Positions 1 to 12,060 of a DNA stretch of 64,000 nt are shown here, one piece after another. Position 1 is the stretch's first letter, and every line of letters starts with the position of its first letter. The stretch is from Alloteropsis semialata. Lineage: Eukaryota > Streptophyta > Magnoliopsida > Poales > Poaceae. Under the pieces are notes generated by a model. That model saw only the letters and a list, made by a program, of their open reading frames with translations. It was not told where the DNA came from and did no database searches. The DNA is taken from the NCBI GenBank assembly GCA_004135705.1, contig CM014278.1:94567295-94631294 (forward strand), written 5' to 3'. Position numbers and translations under genes: made by a program.

Positions 1-478
1 GTGGAACCGGTTTGGGAACCGGTTTTCCCCGAGTCCTAGTAGGATTGGACTCTTTTGTAGATCCGAGTTGTAATAGGACTTTCCTTGCGGGGTACGACCT
101 CCCCACCCTATAAATATGAAGGGTCACGGCCGATTGAGTATCATCCAATCGATCAAAATATTTATTACCTTTACTTTTTTGTCATCTCCAAACCCTAGCT
201 TTTCCAACCCTAATTCTGTTCGTTCTTCGTCTCTACGGCGTTTGAGGCTCTCTAAGTGGCCTGCCGATCTCAGAGAAACCCTAGGCGCGCCTGCCCTGAC
301 GGGGTCCCTCCCGGGCCGGCGATCTTAGGTCTACGCAGCATCCCCCGTAGAACCGGTTTCACCAGATCTACAAACCGGTTTCACCGGTTTCGCCTGGGCC
401 TGCTGCAGTTGCTCGATCCGTTGCGGATCTCGCGCATTCTAGCGCAATCTCGGTGTGTTGACCAAATAAAGTGTCAAC
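1..478 (+). mobile_element. LTR of a retrotransposon, 3' part (truncated by window start)
   Basis: The stretch has LTR architecture. A TATA-like ctataaata lies at about 110-118, followed by a transcribed-leader-like region. The stretch ends in ...aagtgtcaaca, consistent with a terminal CA at about 478. The motif aaccggttt(c) recurs several times. No internal gag-pol sequence follows, so this is either a solo LTR or the outer LTR of an element lying mostly outside the window. Superfamily cannot be assigned. Confidence 0.55.
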
Positions 479-759
479 ACTCTCTCTCTATCCTCTCCCC
501 TTCCTGCCTTCCTGGTGGACACCAGCGCCATGGCTGGCTCCATCTCCACCACCTCCTCCCACTTCTCCTCACTCTCCACCATGAAGAGTAGCAAAGCAGA
601 GCAAGGACGTCGTCCATGGTCGTCGTGCTCTACGGGAGCACAGCTTGAGGAGAAAATAGAAATGGGAAAAACTGAATTCACTAGCAAGCAAACCAATTGC
701 TTCCAAAAATACGATGCAATACCAATACTGAATCAAGGCAGTCCTTCATTGTTCATCGT

Positions 760-1243
760 GCGTTTGGTTGCCTGCATCCGCCTGAACTAGGCTGGCGAGA
801 TGCAGGGTGCCATCGTTTGGTTGGCTGTATAGGCGACCGGGCCTGGCTCCCCGCGTGCAGCCGTACAGGCCGGGCCAGGCTCGCAGAAAACGCCAGAATC
901 AGCTGTTTCTTGCGGGCCTAGCTCACGGGAGCCAGGCATTAGCCTACTAGTGATGTTATTAGTGTGTAATTAGCATATATTAACTAATATTAGTATAATT
1001 TAAATTAGATTAAGATTTACAACGTTTTATAAAATCACTAAAACATAAATCCATAAGCTAAACATTATAAACTTACTCGTTTTTCTAATCTTATCTCATG
1101 CAATATGACACATACAGGTAACCAAATATCTTCTCTTCTCAACCAGGCTGAACATATACATACAACCAAACACGAAGATTTGCACGCACTCAGCCTGGCT
1201 CACGTATGCAAGCCAGGCTAAGATCACGCAGGCAACCAAACGC
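760..1243. mobile_element. MITE with 16-bp terminal inverted repeats
   Basis: GCGTTTGGTTGCCTGC at 760-775 is the exact reverse complement of the last 16 bases (1228-1243). Subterminal copies of ccaggct and agcctgg also face each other. The interior is AT-rich and non-coding. The size (484 bp) and termini fit a hAT- or PIF-like MITE. No clear target duplication was seen. Confidence 0.7.
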
Positions 1244-2600
1244 CCCCGAAGCTTTGATTTGGCAGGACAAGGGCTCGTGCCGCTGCGCTGCCAAATGCGG
1301 CGTGTGTGTCACAGTACGCAGGGCAAGGAAGAGAAGCAACTTTGATTCGGCAGTGGCTTGCACACTCATTCGACGAGGAGGACAGCATCCTCGGAACTGC
1401 CCTCCGTGGGCATCCGCTCCATGCTGCGCCGAGGCTGGTGGCCTAGCGAGGGAGCCCCCGCACGGCGCAGGTCTAGCGGCATGTCCCGGGAAACGGCGTC
1501 GCCGTCGCTCGAGGAAGCTAGGACGAGCTGGACCTCCTTCTCCTCGCCGCGGTGCGAACGCGGACGTGCTCACCTTCTCTGGCCGCCGCCGACCTCCGCC
1601 TCCTCCTCGCCTTCCTCGCAAGGGCTGGTGCCGCCCGCGTGGGGGCCGGCTGGCCAGAGCCGCTGCGCACCCGCGCCTGCTGTCCATCGTCCTCCCACCC
1701 GACCGGCGAGGCCAACGCGCCAAGGGCCGGCGCGGCCAACGCGCCAATGGCTGTGCCGGTGGCCATCAGTAAGGGGAGAGGATACAGAGAGAGGGAGTAT
1801 TATTGTGAGTGATTAGAAATTGGAGGGGTTTTTCTGTATATGTTTGCCAGCGTGGCATGCCATATCAGTATTAGGAGCTTGTGTGGCGCGTTCGGGACCT
1901 GGTATGGACCATTTTACAAAGTTTAGGTACTCAGATACACGTTTTGAGAGTTTAGGGACCTAGATGAATATGTGGGACCAGTTTAGAGACCTAGGGTGCA
2001 TTTTACTCTTCTAAAAATATAATCCTGCAATTTTCCTGCCATGTTAAATGACATAATCGCTCTTAATGCATAACAATATAAAAATGAGATTTTAACATGC
2101 TGTAAAAATGGCACATACATAATAGAGAAAAAAAATTCTCCAATCATAGTCTAGACTATGAAGTAGCAGAAACTAAATTTGAACTAGCAAATAGCTAGCC
2201 CTATATTCATAGTATTTTTGTTTTACTATAACTCTGTTAACAATATGTGACACAACTAAAAGAGACGAAGTGAAAACATTCTTTCACGAATTGGACCATC
2301 ATACTTGCCCTTATTAGGTGGACAAAACCATGCACTGCCTTCTCTAATGGGTGAAAGTTTTTATATAACCATATTAAATATATGCTTCTCAATTAAGAGG
2401 AACAGATAAATATTTTGGAAAGTTTAATTTACATTAGTCAGTTTCACAACTTCCTCCTACCCTTGAAAACAAGATACACCGTGAAGAGATATCGAACCCA
2501 TATGCAAACTTCGTTAAAATGCCAAAAAAAAGACATAAATGCATCAAAACAAAATGATTGTGGACTTTAGTACATTGATAAAATGAAGATAACAAAGAAC
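1244..2600. other. No gene recognised; GC-rich island then AT-rich sequence
   Basis: Bases 1380-1780 are strongly GC-rich and open in several frames on both strands. The translations are Arg/Ala/Pro-rich and match no family I know. 1830-2600 is AT-rich and holds none of the missing 3' exons of the neighbouring terpene synthase (no NSE/DTE metal-binding motif seen). Confidence 0.5.
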
Positions 2601-4570
2601 TGTTGAACCCTTACAATATTTCTTATAAAGTCGACATTTCTCTTCCCTATGTCCTTTGGAAGTGCATTCTCGATTTCAATCATAGTACCAAACATAAAGC
2701 AAGCAAAGTCACTGTAGCATTTCTTGAGTTTCTCAACTTCCTTCATATCCCACCTACAAGAGTGTGTTTATTGAAGTATACAAAATGAAATCATAGTTCA
2801 GATACACAATACTTCAAAAAGTATAGCAAGTTAAGAAATTTTCTAGATGCGCAACAACTACTTTTGGTTATTCAAAGAAAAATATTTAGAATAGCGAACC
2901 TCTGCATCACATCAGCGAATGGTTGCAGCTCTTCCCATATGCCATAGTTGTCAAAAGTGTCATCATATGGTGTAATTGTTGCTATAAACTTCGCTAGTAA
3001 CTTTCTAGCCTTCGCATATTGGGGTTCATAGTAAACTCCCAGTGCCCAAAAATAGGCCTCTGTTGGCTTATGCCTCGCATAGAATAGTTGTCGTGGGGAC
3101 TCCAAGCCATGGTACCACCTTTATGACAGAAAATACTATTATTGGAAATATATTTTTCAGGTGCAATTAGTTAATCAGATATAATACTACTTAATAATAA
3201 AAATAACCAAAGCTGTTAGAATGTGCTAGTCGACAAGTTTGTATAGAGCACTATTTTACTTGACTGTGATGAACTTACTCGCATATTTCCCTGACTTCTT
3301 CACGATGAATTCGCTGGAGCAAGTAAAAATCTAATTTTGCCAGTTCAAGTACCAATTCATCACAGTCCTCTTTATCTTGTTCATACAGAGGGATATATAG
3401 TCTAGCCTCCAATCTCTTCATCCTTCGGAAAGATGGTGTTTGAAGAGCATGCTTGACTTTATCTGCGAGTGGCTTTTCAAGATGGACAACCATTGATTTC
3501 AGAAGACTTGTAGTTTGCCTTTGAGCTTCTGTGAGAATTTGTTCATTTGAGTGCCTAGATGAGCTGCCTCATAGAGTACTAGCAGTGCTCGTACATCACT
3601 GTGCAAGCTGACCTTTAAGTTCTGTTGGTTGTCCACGAAGCTTTGGAATACATCTGAACAACAATAATAGTTTTATTTTTAATCAGTTCTTTATTACGAA
3701 AAATATTTTTAGTTCTTTGGAATTAAATCCTTATATGATGACGGAGTTCACACCGGGATATTCAATGTCTCAGCGAGTGTATTCTGCTAGCAAGTCGGTC
3801 AGGCTGCCAATAATAATAAAGATTAGGCCGAGAAAAAAATCATTGTTAATATATTATTTTATTAGGCTAGGCTCAGGCCAGGCCCGAGTTTTTTGGGCTT
3901 GAAACTCTTTGTCCAAGCTCGGCCTGTAGTAGGCAGTCGGCCTTCCTGTTTGGGCCTTTTTATGGCCCATATTTTCTCCCTCCGGTTTAAGAGAAGGAAA
4001 TATGCTGAGCTAAAAAAAGAGAGAGAAGGAAATATGTTGGTGCAGTGGTGCCTGCCATTCGACCGAAGCCACAGTAGCTAGAACTACAGGAGGCTCCATC
4101 TTGAATTTTTTTTGCTAGTACAGGTAGAAAAAAAATGCAGCTGATCTAGCTAATCCATACCTCAGATTGAGGAGGTAGCAATATTAAAGAAGTATATGAC
4201 TATAAGTGAGGAGCCTACAAGTGATCTGAGGAGCAATATTAACGAAGTATACGACCATAGAGAGATGCGTGGGCAGGGGGAGAGATTTACCACAGGACAC
4301 GTAGTACCGCTCTTGCCTTAATAACCAGAACTGGAGGGAGATTTCGTGGAAGCTTTCATCGTTAAACTCCATGGATTTGAGCTTCTGCAGTGACGCATGG
4401 ATCTCGTCTTGAAAGTGGTAAGAAATTCCGAGACGCTGAATTGCATCAATCAGCTTCATTTCAGCCAAAGGATGTTGCATGCCGGCTAAGGTCTTCTTTG
4501 CTTCGTTGAGTAGTACGTCGCGTCGTTCTTCCATCCATTCCACCGGCTTCTGTATTAATTAAATAATTAA

Positions 4571-5203
4571 ATAGATAATTTCATTGTGGGTCCATTGACT
4601 TTTACCGAGTTCTCAACCAGGTCTGTTAACTAAAAAATTGATCATGTGGGTCTATTAACTTTTTACCGAGTTCTCAACCAGGTCTGTTAACTAAAAAGTG
4701 ATCATTTAGGTCCCAGATCTAATTAAGAGAGTAGGCGAAGGTCTAGACCCAGCCATGGAAGCGCTTTTTAGCGACGTGGCGCTGCAACCGTGGATGATCG
4801 GTCATTGAATGATTGGTTTTTTTTTATATTTTAGACCTCCATGTATTTGTCCTATGCACCTTTATCCTCAAATTGACCCCATTTTCTTTTCTCTCTTCTC
4901 CAACAGAGCTCACCGAAGATTCGTGGCCACCGCTCCAATCCATCGGCAGCAGGTATGAGCAGTGAAGCATCCCCTCGTCTCTGTCGCTGATCTGCTCCTA
5001 CGATGTTGCAAGGGAGTTCATCCGCATGGTACGGGAGTCCTCTCTCTTAATTAGATCTGGGACCTAAATGACTATTTTTTTAAGTTAACGGACCTGGTTG
5101 AGAACTCGGTAAAAGTTAATGGACCCACATGACCACTTTTTTAGTTAACAGACCTGGTTGAGAACTCGGTAAAAGTTAATGGACCTACAGTGAAATTATC
5201 TCT
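4571..5203. mobile_element. TIR element with long inverted repeats, in TPS intron 1
   Basis: About 170 bp at the left (gataatttcattg..., with two copies of an accgagttctcaaccaggtc repeat) is repeated inverted at the right (ending ...tgaaattatc). A 300-bp unique centre lies between. Both flanks are TTAATTAA-rich. It ends about 20 bp from the acceptor of TPS exon 2 and may affect splicing. No transposase is present. Confidence 0.7.
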
Positions 5204-5586
5204 TAATTAAATTAGAATCCATGCATGTGAGCAACGTCTTAATATATACTCCAAATACAACGTAAAAATTAATGAGGCGTCAGTATAGTCATGTATATAT
5301 ATGGCAGGAAAAACGTTCTGAGTTCCAAAGAATAAAATGTAACACATACCCCATACAGGTTGTTCGTGAGGGCCATTTGCATGCCTCTATGCAGGTACTT
5401 GTTTTTTTTTTATAAAGGAACAGTTCAGTATTCCAGTCTCTACGTCAGTGTAGTATTACATCCAACCATCATTACAAAAACGAATCATGCATAGTAATAG
5501 ATCATTAATTAAAGTAAATAGTAATAGACTAACAGCTATTCAGTTTCATTCGTACTTGCACATATACGCACACGCCAACCCTCACG

Positions 5587-5587
<1 letters not shown>

Positions 5588-5645
<58 letters not shown>
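5588..5645. repeat. (AT)n microsatellite
   Basis: A perfect AT dinucleotide run of nearly 60 bp inside TPS intron 1. Its length is likely polymorphic. Confidence 0.98.
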
Positions 5646-5648
<3 letters not shown>

Positions 5649-6019
5649 TTTTGCTATAATGCACCTGGGTGCATTTTATATAGCAAATGCACAGACCCCA
5701 GCGAGCGCACATGCATGCATGCAAAACTAATGATCCAGACCAAACGTGTGATGCCAGCTCATTTGCTTCACGTCTCTACTCACCCACCAAATACATGCAT
5801 GTGGAGAATCTTTCCTTGATTCGAATTGAAAAATGTGATATCTTTTAAACCGTAAGTCAAATCTATGAACCGTTTGTTGCATCTTACTCGAAAAAATGTG
5901 CTTAACAAAACAAGATCCAACATGAATATATTTCGTGTTATTTTAGTGAATTGCAACTCTGTGTGCTTTCCATTTGCAACTCTATACATGTTATATTTGC
6001 ACCATATCCAGTTGCAACT

Positions 6020-6560
6020 CAGTTGCGCCTAGAGTTGCAACTGGATTTTCAGCTGTATGCAATTCGATTGCAATTGCAACAAATGTCTTTCTGTTTAATA
6101 AATGCAACAAATGTTTGACTTTTTTTGAAAAAAGAAAAAAACAAATGTTTGACTTTCAGTTGCGCCCAGAGTTGCAACTGGATTTGCAGCTGTATGCAAT
6201 TCGATTGCAATTGCAACAAATGTTTGACTTTTTCAGAAAAAGAAAAAAACAAATGTTTGACTTTTTTCAGAAAAAGAAAAAAGCAAATGTTTAACTTTTT
6301 TGGAAAAAGAAAAAACAAATGTTTGACTTTCAGTTGCGCCCAGAGTTGTAACTGGATTTGCAGCTGTATGCAATTCGATTGCAATTGCAACAAATGTTTG
6401 ACTTTTTTGGAAAAAGAAAAAACAAATGTTTGACTTTTTTTCGGAAAAAGAAAAAAAACAAATGTTTGACTTTCAGTTGCGCCCAGAGTTACAACTGGAT
6501 TTGCAGCTGGATGCAATTCGATTGTAATTGCAACAAATGTTTGACTTTTACCTATTATCT
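6020..6560. repeat. Four-copy tandem array, about 140-175 bp units
   Basis: Units beginning cagttgcgcc(c/t)agagtt start at 6020, 6157, 6331 and 6474. Each has a conserved 75-bp core and a variable spacer of caaatgtttgacttttt plus A-rich tracts. From 6560 to 6770 the inverted motif aaacatttgttgc is repeated, so the array and its right flank are partly complementary. Open frames across it are only a by-product of the repeat. Confidence 0.85.
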
Positions 6561-6774
6561 AAACATTTGTTGCATTTGTCTGTTGTGTTATATTTTTGAA
6601 TGTTTTTGTCCCTTTGTCACAAAAATAAATATTTGTTGTATGTCTAAACATTTGTTGCGTTGTATTTTTGAATGTCTTTGTCTTTGTGTCACGAAACTAA
6701 ATATTTGTTGTATTTGTATAAACATTTGTTGCATTTGTATAAATATTTGTTGCATTTGTATAAACATTTGTTGC

Positions 6775-8876
6775 CACTACTAGATTTACATAAAGTACCG
6801 AGAGTTATTAGTTCAGTGGCCGACNGCGGGCTCCTCGGCGCGGGGGACGCCGGCCACCTCGGCGCAAGGGCGGCGGGCTCCTCAGCCCGGGCGACGCCGG
6901 CCTCCTCGGCGCAACGGCGGCGGGCTCCTCGGCGCTGGGAACGCCGGCCTCCTTGGCGCAACGACAGCGGTATGCTCCGCTGGTGCTGGCCTTTAGGCCT
7001 GTGGCGAACCCGTATGAAGAATTGAAGAGGTAACAGTAGAAGCTACCTACTGTCTTTCACGTTTTGGGTTCGAATTGTGGTAACTGACTACTACGTTGTG
7101 GAGTATTTGTCCATAATTTGCTTGTGAGAACTCGTAACATTAGATCCTTTGAAAAAAGAACAAAACTGGTCCTTTTCTCTGTGGTTGGATAGAAGTTGCA
7201 GTTTATGATACATATTGAGCAATGGATATTTTTGACTTTATCCATCATGAATGTTCTTCAAAAATTGTTTAAGTTTTTCATCAGTTATGCGTGCTAGAAT
7301 TTGTAGATTTTCTTCTTGGAAGTTATGGATTTCAAGATGCATTTCAAGATGCATTGTACTTTTGGACAGGGACATGGAGCTTAACAGTTGCAGTTTGTAA
7401 AGGAGTACATACTGATTATGGTTCATATTAGACATATAAGCTGTTATCAAGTAAGTTGCTTCCATTCAGTTACGATGGTAAATATGCAGATATGCCTTTT
7501 CAACTATTACAATGTGTAATGCACATATATGCAGTTTTGAACTATTACAATGTGTAATGGAAGTTACAATTCCGTTTGCTGCTTTCAAGCTACAAGATTA
7601 TGATAGATTTCATAAGTTTATTGGACTTTAGTTTCTGAACAGGCATGGACTCTCAATGTTTAATGATTTTGTCTTTTCTTTCAATTTAACGTCTCCAATT
7701 GTTCAATAATGATGAAGTACTCCTGTCATTTGCCCATTTGATTTCGAAATTTTTTGGTTTGACAAGTCTAGCTGCAGAAGTATTCAGAACTAGAAATTGC
7801 TTATTAGCGTGGTTTCTTGCTGATCTTATATATCCTGGGACTATAAGTGTCTGTCTTGCATATCAGTTCATTGAAAACCTGCTATAAGAGTAGCTGCAGA
7901 AGTATTCAGATTTTTCCTTTTTATCATTTATTGTTTAATACTGCATGCTTCAATTCACATGCTGGACAATTATTTTACTTGAGAAGTGATGCAGTTACTT
8001 GTTTTGTGTCAAAATAGTTATTTTAAGCAACTACACTGTAAGACTTCTTGTCATTGATGGTCTAGTATTGTGTATGTAGTGTGATTGTTTTTACATAAGA
8101 ATATGTTTTGCCTTTTTAATTAAGTTTTCTCGGTTATGTTATTAATCTAATTTTGTTTCACATGCAGGCCATGCATTGGGTTCATCTGGTGTTGGCTTGG
8201 AATTGAGACTAATGGCGACATTGGTGTTGATGCCCACAACAGCTAAACTCTCAACAACGGCACAAAATAGCATGGAAAATAGAATGGTAGTTGGTAGTTC
8301 TCTTTTGAAGTGTTGTGCTTTTGCATACACTTACTAGGCTTGTAAGAGAATTTAGTGGTATGACTCAGTTTGTTAGATAGTACAATGGTGCTGATGAAAG
8401 TTGGCTCAGTCGAATTGATGCTTTTTGGGAAGGCATACTGATTGTTGTAAACTGATGCACAGATTATGTATGTATGCATACTAAATAAATTGATACCTGT
8501 GGTTGACTTGAAAGTGTAACTTGAATTGTGCATGTGATGCTTTATATGAATTAAGCTGGTATGATTAAATTTGAAAAAACATTTTGGAATTCAATCTGAT
8601 GCAATTTCCCTGTCGGTAGAGGAAAATTTCCCTGTCGGGTTCTTGTTGACAGGGTAAAGACAAGCCAGACCTGACGACCCACATTTCCCTGTAGGTTAAA
8701 CCCGACAGAGAAATTAACAACCGACAGGGAAATCTCGGAACCGACATGCAATTTTTATTTCCCTGTCGAGCTATTCCTGTCGGAAATTTGCCTGTCGGTT
8801 TTCAATTTTTCTGTCGGTTTTTCATATTTTCCTGACGGTTTCTCAACCCTCAGGGAAATTCCGTTTTCCAGTAGTG
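6775..8876. mobile_element. CACTA-like element (candidate), non-autonomous
   Basis: The right end (8576-8876) is typical of En/Spm CACTA elements: many subterminal copies of ccgacagggaaat in both orientations, ending ...ccagtagtg, which on the minus strand starts CACTACTGGA. The best left partner is CACTACTAGA at 6775. The 3-bp flanks (tgc, tat) do not match, so the left border is uncertain. A GC-rich minisatellite (period about 45 bp, 6826-6970) and an N at 6825 lie just inside the left end. No transposase frame is seen. Confidence 0.55.
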
Positions 8877-9272
8877 TATCATATATCATATCATGGGAAC
8901 GTACGCAAGTATACTGTACGTGTAGTACGGAGATCAAATAATAAGTACGTACATATGTTCAAACTGTACTATATATGTACCTCATAAGTATGTTCTAGTG
9001 TAGGGTTCTTAATGAAGTAATCACCCCAGACACTAGGCCGGTAGTCAACCGCGTGGCGTTCCTCGTCCAGAACCTTGTATCCCTGGGCGATCACTCTGCA
9101 GCTTGTACTGGTGCTATCGATCTCTCCCTCAGCAGCAGCAGCAGCCGCCGCCATCTCTGTCTCACACTCTCTCTCACTGTCTCACACAGCGCGCTATGAG
9201 CTTGGGGTTCAAGGAGCTAGCGATGAGGTAGAGAGTTGTTCAGGTGTGCTTTTACTTGAATCTAGCTAGTCG

Positions 9273-9281
9273 CCTTTTATA
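9273..9281 (-). promoter_or_regulatory. TATA box of the terpene synthase
   Basis: TATAAAAGG on the minus strand, 119 nt upstream of the ATG at 9154, predicts a transcription start near 9245. The 5' end of the Helitron candidate lies only about 75 bp further upstream, so the distal promoter has been displaced. Confidence 0.6.
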
Positions 9282-9749
9282 GACATGAGAGATGGAAAAA
9301 GACATAGGAACTACACACATGTGTGCTCCCATCAGAGATAGGCAGATAGCATATCTATACAATAAGGATCCAAAACAATTGGTAACTTTTGACCCAACTT
9401 ATAATACTCAGTACCCCTCACAAAGGGCCCACCGCGCAGCTTGGAATTTCAAAAACTTGATACTTGTATCAAAAATAACACTGTTTCTAAAATAGCTCTT
9501 CATGTTTTGGTCAAACTTTTTTCGCCAAGAGATTTTCATGTACCCACTGCCAGTCCCGCCCGCAAAAATCGCCTCTCTGCAATTCTTTCCTTCTCCGCCG
9601 CCCGTCCTCTCCCGTTTCTTTCCTCGCACGGCCGCCCGCCTGTATCTCACCTGCTTGATCCCATCTCATCCCCGCCCTCGGACCTTCCGATGCACATCCC
9701 ACCTCTGGCGGCGACGACCCATGGGCCACGCCGCCACCACGAGAAGGTT

Positions 9750-9932
9750 CAGGCCGTCGTGGAGCGCCCCTTGATGGAGGACGCGTCCGTCGCCGCGCCG
9801 CGCTTCGCCGAGGTGCCGGTGCGGATGCTTGCGGCGCGCGGGAGCTGGACGCGCTCAGGATCGGCGCCGCCGCACTGCAGCTGCGTGTGCACCTGTTCGG
9901 CGTGTTCGACGGGCACGGCGGCTCCGAGGTCG
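9750..9932 (+). pseudogene. Protein phosphatase 2C fragment, first-exon part
   Basis: Two frames together match the N-terminal catalytic part of a clade-A-like PP2C. PLMEDA (9768 on) reads into PRFAEVPVRMLAA, then after a one-base slip near 9840 the frame continues ELDALRIGAAAL and FGVFDGHGGSEV. MED and DGHGG are the metal-binding motifs of the PP2C fold. Similarity stops at about 9930, and the rest of the phosphatase is absent. It lies inside the Helitron candidate and so is probably captured. It cannot encode a working enzyme. Confidence 0.75.
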
Positions 9933-10565
9933 GTCGGGCTGAAACCGCCCAGATCCCCGTCCTCGGATGTCTTCTCCACCCACCGCTCGCATGCCCTTCC
10001 TCCTCCCGCTCGCCCGCGCCACCAGCGCGACCCGTCGCCGGACAAGCTCAGTCACCCGCCGAAGGTACAACACCTGTTGCCGGAACCTGTTCCTATTTTA
10101 TCCCCTTTGCTCCATCTTTTGTCACCCCCTTGTTTAACTTTTAGATATGGTTGCAGCCAAGATGCGTACAGGAAGCCGCCGCCACCGCGAAGTACGACCC
10201 GAAAGCCGCTGCCGTGGCGGCCACCGCGAATGAGCTGGTGGTAGCGGCGACGCTGGTCCTGTCCCCCGCACCGGCATCGACAGACGCGGGTGCAGGTACT
10301 TCCCCTTCCCCATCGATGCGTCTTGATCTGCTTCTCCTCCATTTGGATCTGCTGAGGTCTTGCTTTTGTATTACTCTTTTACTTGTGGCCGATATGCTTT
10401 TCTCCTTACCGCAACTGGCTATGGGAGGAAATTTCTATACTGTCCAGCACAAGTTCTATTTTCACTGATGAGTTGAGGCATATGTAGCGTAGCATCGTTT
10501 GTCTGCAATTTGATTCAGTTTTTAGATTAGCGAACCTTTAGAATCCTGAAACTGTATGCTTACAG

Positions 10566-10992
10566 GTGGTAAGGCTGCTTGCATACATCAGCGGTAAGGA
10601 CTTATTTGCTGAATTTTACAGGTAATTTCCAGTTTTGCATACTAATTTTAATGGTCTTTAAGCACTACAATGGTTTTTTCATGCATTCATTGAAATCTGG
10701 TGCCAATTCGCAGAAAGAAGCTTGCGGTGCCAATTCGCAGAAAGAAGCTTGCAAGGAGATTACTTCTTGACAAGAGTGCTAATGATGAGCGCGAAAGAAG
10801 TATCCTGACCAAACTGAAACAACAGTTCGGAGGGCAATTCACTTCAAAAATGGAGACCATCAAACAAAATTTGAAGAGTTCATAGGCAGCCATCTGGAGC
10901 TGAATCCTGGAATAGACTTAGCTGTTACTGTTTTTACAACAGGATTTTGGCCAAGCTACAAATCTTTTGTAGTAAATCTGCCTTCTGAAATG
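10566..10992 (+). pseudogene. Cullin (CUL1-like) fragment, two exons
   Basis: Exon 10566-10621 encodes VVRLLAYISGKDLFAEFYR and has a GT donor. Exon 10741-10992 continues with KKLARRLLLDKSAND, ERSILTKLKQQFGGQFTSKM and, one frame over, NPGIDLAVTV and TGFWPSYKSF, ending in a GT donor. These match the C-terminal cullin-homology region of cullin-1. About 14 codons after QFTSKM are missing and the frame shifts there. The sequence ggtgccaattcgcagaaag around the acceptor is duplicated in tandem (10699-10752). Both ends of the cullin are absent. It is a captured fragment inside the Helitron candidate. Confidence 0.85.
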
Positions 10993-12060
10993 GTAAGTTT
11001 TTTTTCCCTTCATGTTTGGACAGGGATGGTAAGCATCTCTGGCATGTGCTCAGCTGGCTCAGGGACGGCGCCATCCCCGTGCTGTCGTAGTCCAAGTACC
11101 ATACCAGTTGCTTGTAAAGAAAGAAAAAACAAAGCTCAATTCCATCTCGTCTCCTTTGCAAATTGCTATTTGATTTAACTGTTGTTCATAAGGTGAAAGT
11201 TTCTGCTCTAGGGTCTAGCTGATTGCATAAAGGAGAGGCTTGTTTGGAAGAAAGTCGACAACTCAGATGCTAATTGACGTGAAAGGATGTGATAAAAAGC
11301 ATCCAGGCCCAGAGAGTCAGGTTCTGCGGTGTGAATCTATCTGGACTTGATCTGTCTAAGATTATAAGATCTTTGAGAGGCTTGCTTCTGTTAGTTTTCT
11401 GCTTGCGTTATTGACTATAGTTTCTTGGCATTCTAGCTGTTGTTTAGCCTGTATGATACTCTGATTTCTGCACCGCCCTGTTAGCTTATCTTTGTGTGGT
11501 GTACATGAGAAATTTAATTAATGTTTTAACTATCCTCTGTAGTTTTTTGCAGCTTACAATTTGTGCTCTAAAAATGTGGTTTCTTATTTATGCTCTACAT
11601 GAATTGTCAGAGGTGGACTTCATCTATGCATGCATTAAGAACACCGATTTTTCATGTGCTAACCTTTTACAAAGCAATGTTCGGGGTATGCCGGCTTTGT
11701 TTTTGTTCCTTTTTTTGTTTGGTAATCCTCCATGTGCTAAAATTGTTGAATGTATATTTCAATCAAATAAACACTCTGCCTGAAGACATTGGATTCTGAA
11801 TGAGTATGTCGGGATTTTGAAATCTGCCTGGCGAAATGTATTGGCAAAATTCTTTGCTGTTGACATCTCTACTGTGTATGATTAAACTTGCACAGACAGA
11901 TCCACATTTAAACTTGTCATTACGTCTAAACAATTATTCTTGTAGATTATGGAGAGGAACACTTCTAAACTCTAATAATCACAAGACTTTATTGACTGGA
12001 CAGCGTGGAGAGGTATATGAGATCAATGGGGATACCGAGAAGCACATTCATTTTTTCACA
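10993..12060. other. Helitron interior, no gene recognised
   Basis: The sequence is intron- or UTR-like (T-rich, short frames), perhaps more captured non-coding sequence of the cullin gene. The next cullin exon is not present. Confidence 0.5.

Larger units (their letters stand above)
2615..9154 (-). pseudogene. Sesquiterpene synthase-like (TPS-a type) gene, frameshifted and 3'-truncated
   Basis: An intact enzyme of this family would cyclise farnesyl diphosphate in the cytosol. Five exons are recognisable: 9154-8981 (start ATG, RPSVWGDYF motif), 4549-4291, 3653-3279, 3118-2900 and 2753-2615. The last two are exactly 219 and 139 bp, sizes typical of plant TPS exons, and all borders are GT-AG with compatible phases. 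Exon 4 carries the Mg-binding DDxxD motif as DDTFD. Two lesions are visible. In exon 3, one base is missing near 3548-3551 (after EAAHLGT), and the frame resumes one base out at NEQILTEAQ. The final two exons with the NSE/DTE metal site were not found below 2615. No RRx8W motif is seen, as expected for non-plastid TPS. Intron 1 is 4.4 kb and full of repeats. It is probably a decayed gene, although a sequencing error at the frameshift and a displaced 3' end are possible. Confidence 0.85.

Noticed and set aside
1190..1816. Overlapping long frames on both strands
   Set aside because: They arise from high GC content. The products are Arg/Pro/Ala-rich, without motif, and open in several frames at once.
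6049..6516. 155-codon minus-strand frame and partners
   Set aside because: The translation is periodic (KVKHLFF units) because of the tandem array, so it is not a gene.
6020..6560. CRISPR array
   Set aside because: The repeats are long and tandem with related spacers, and this is a plant nuclear genome.
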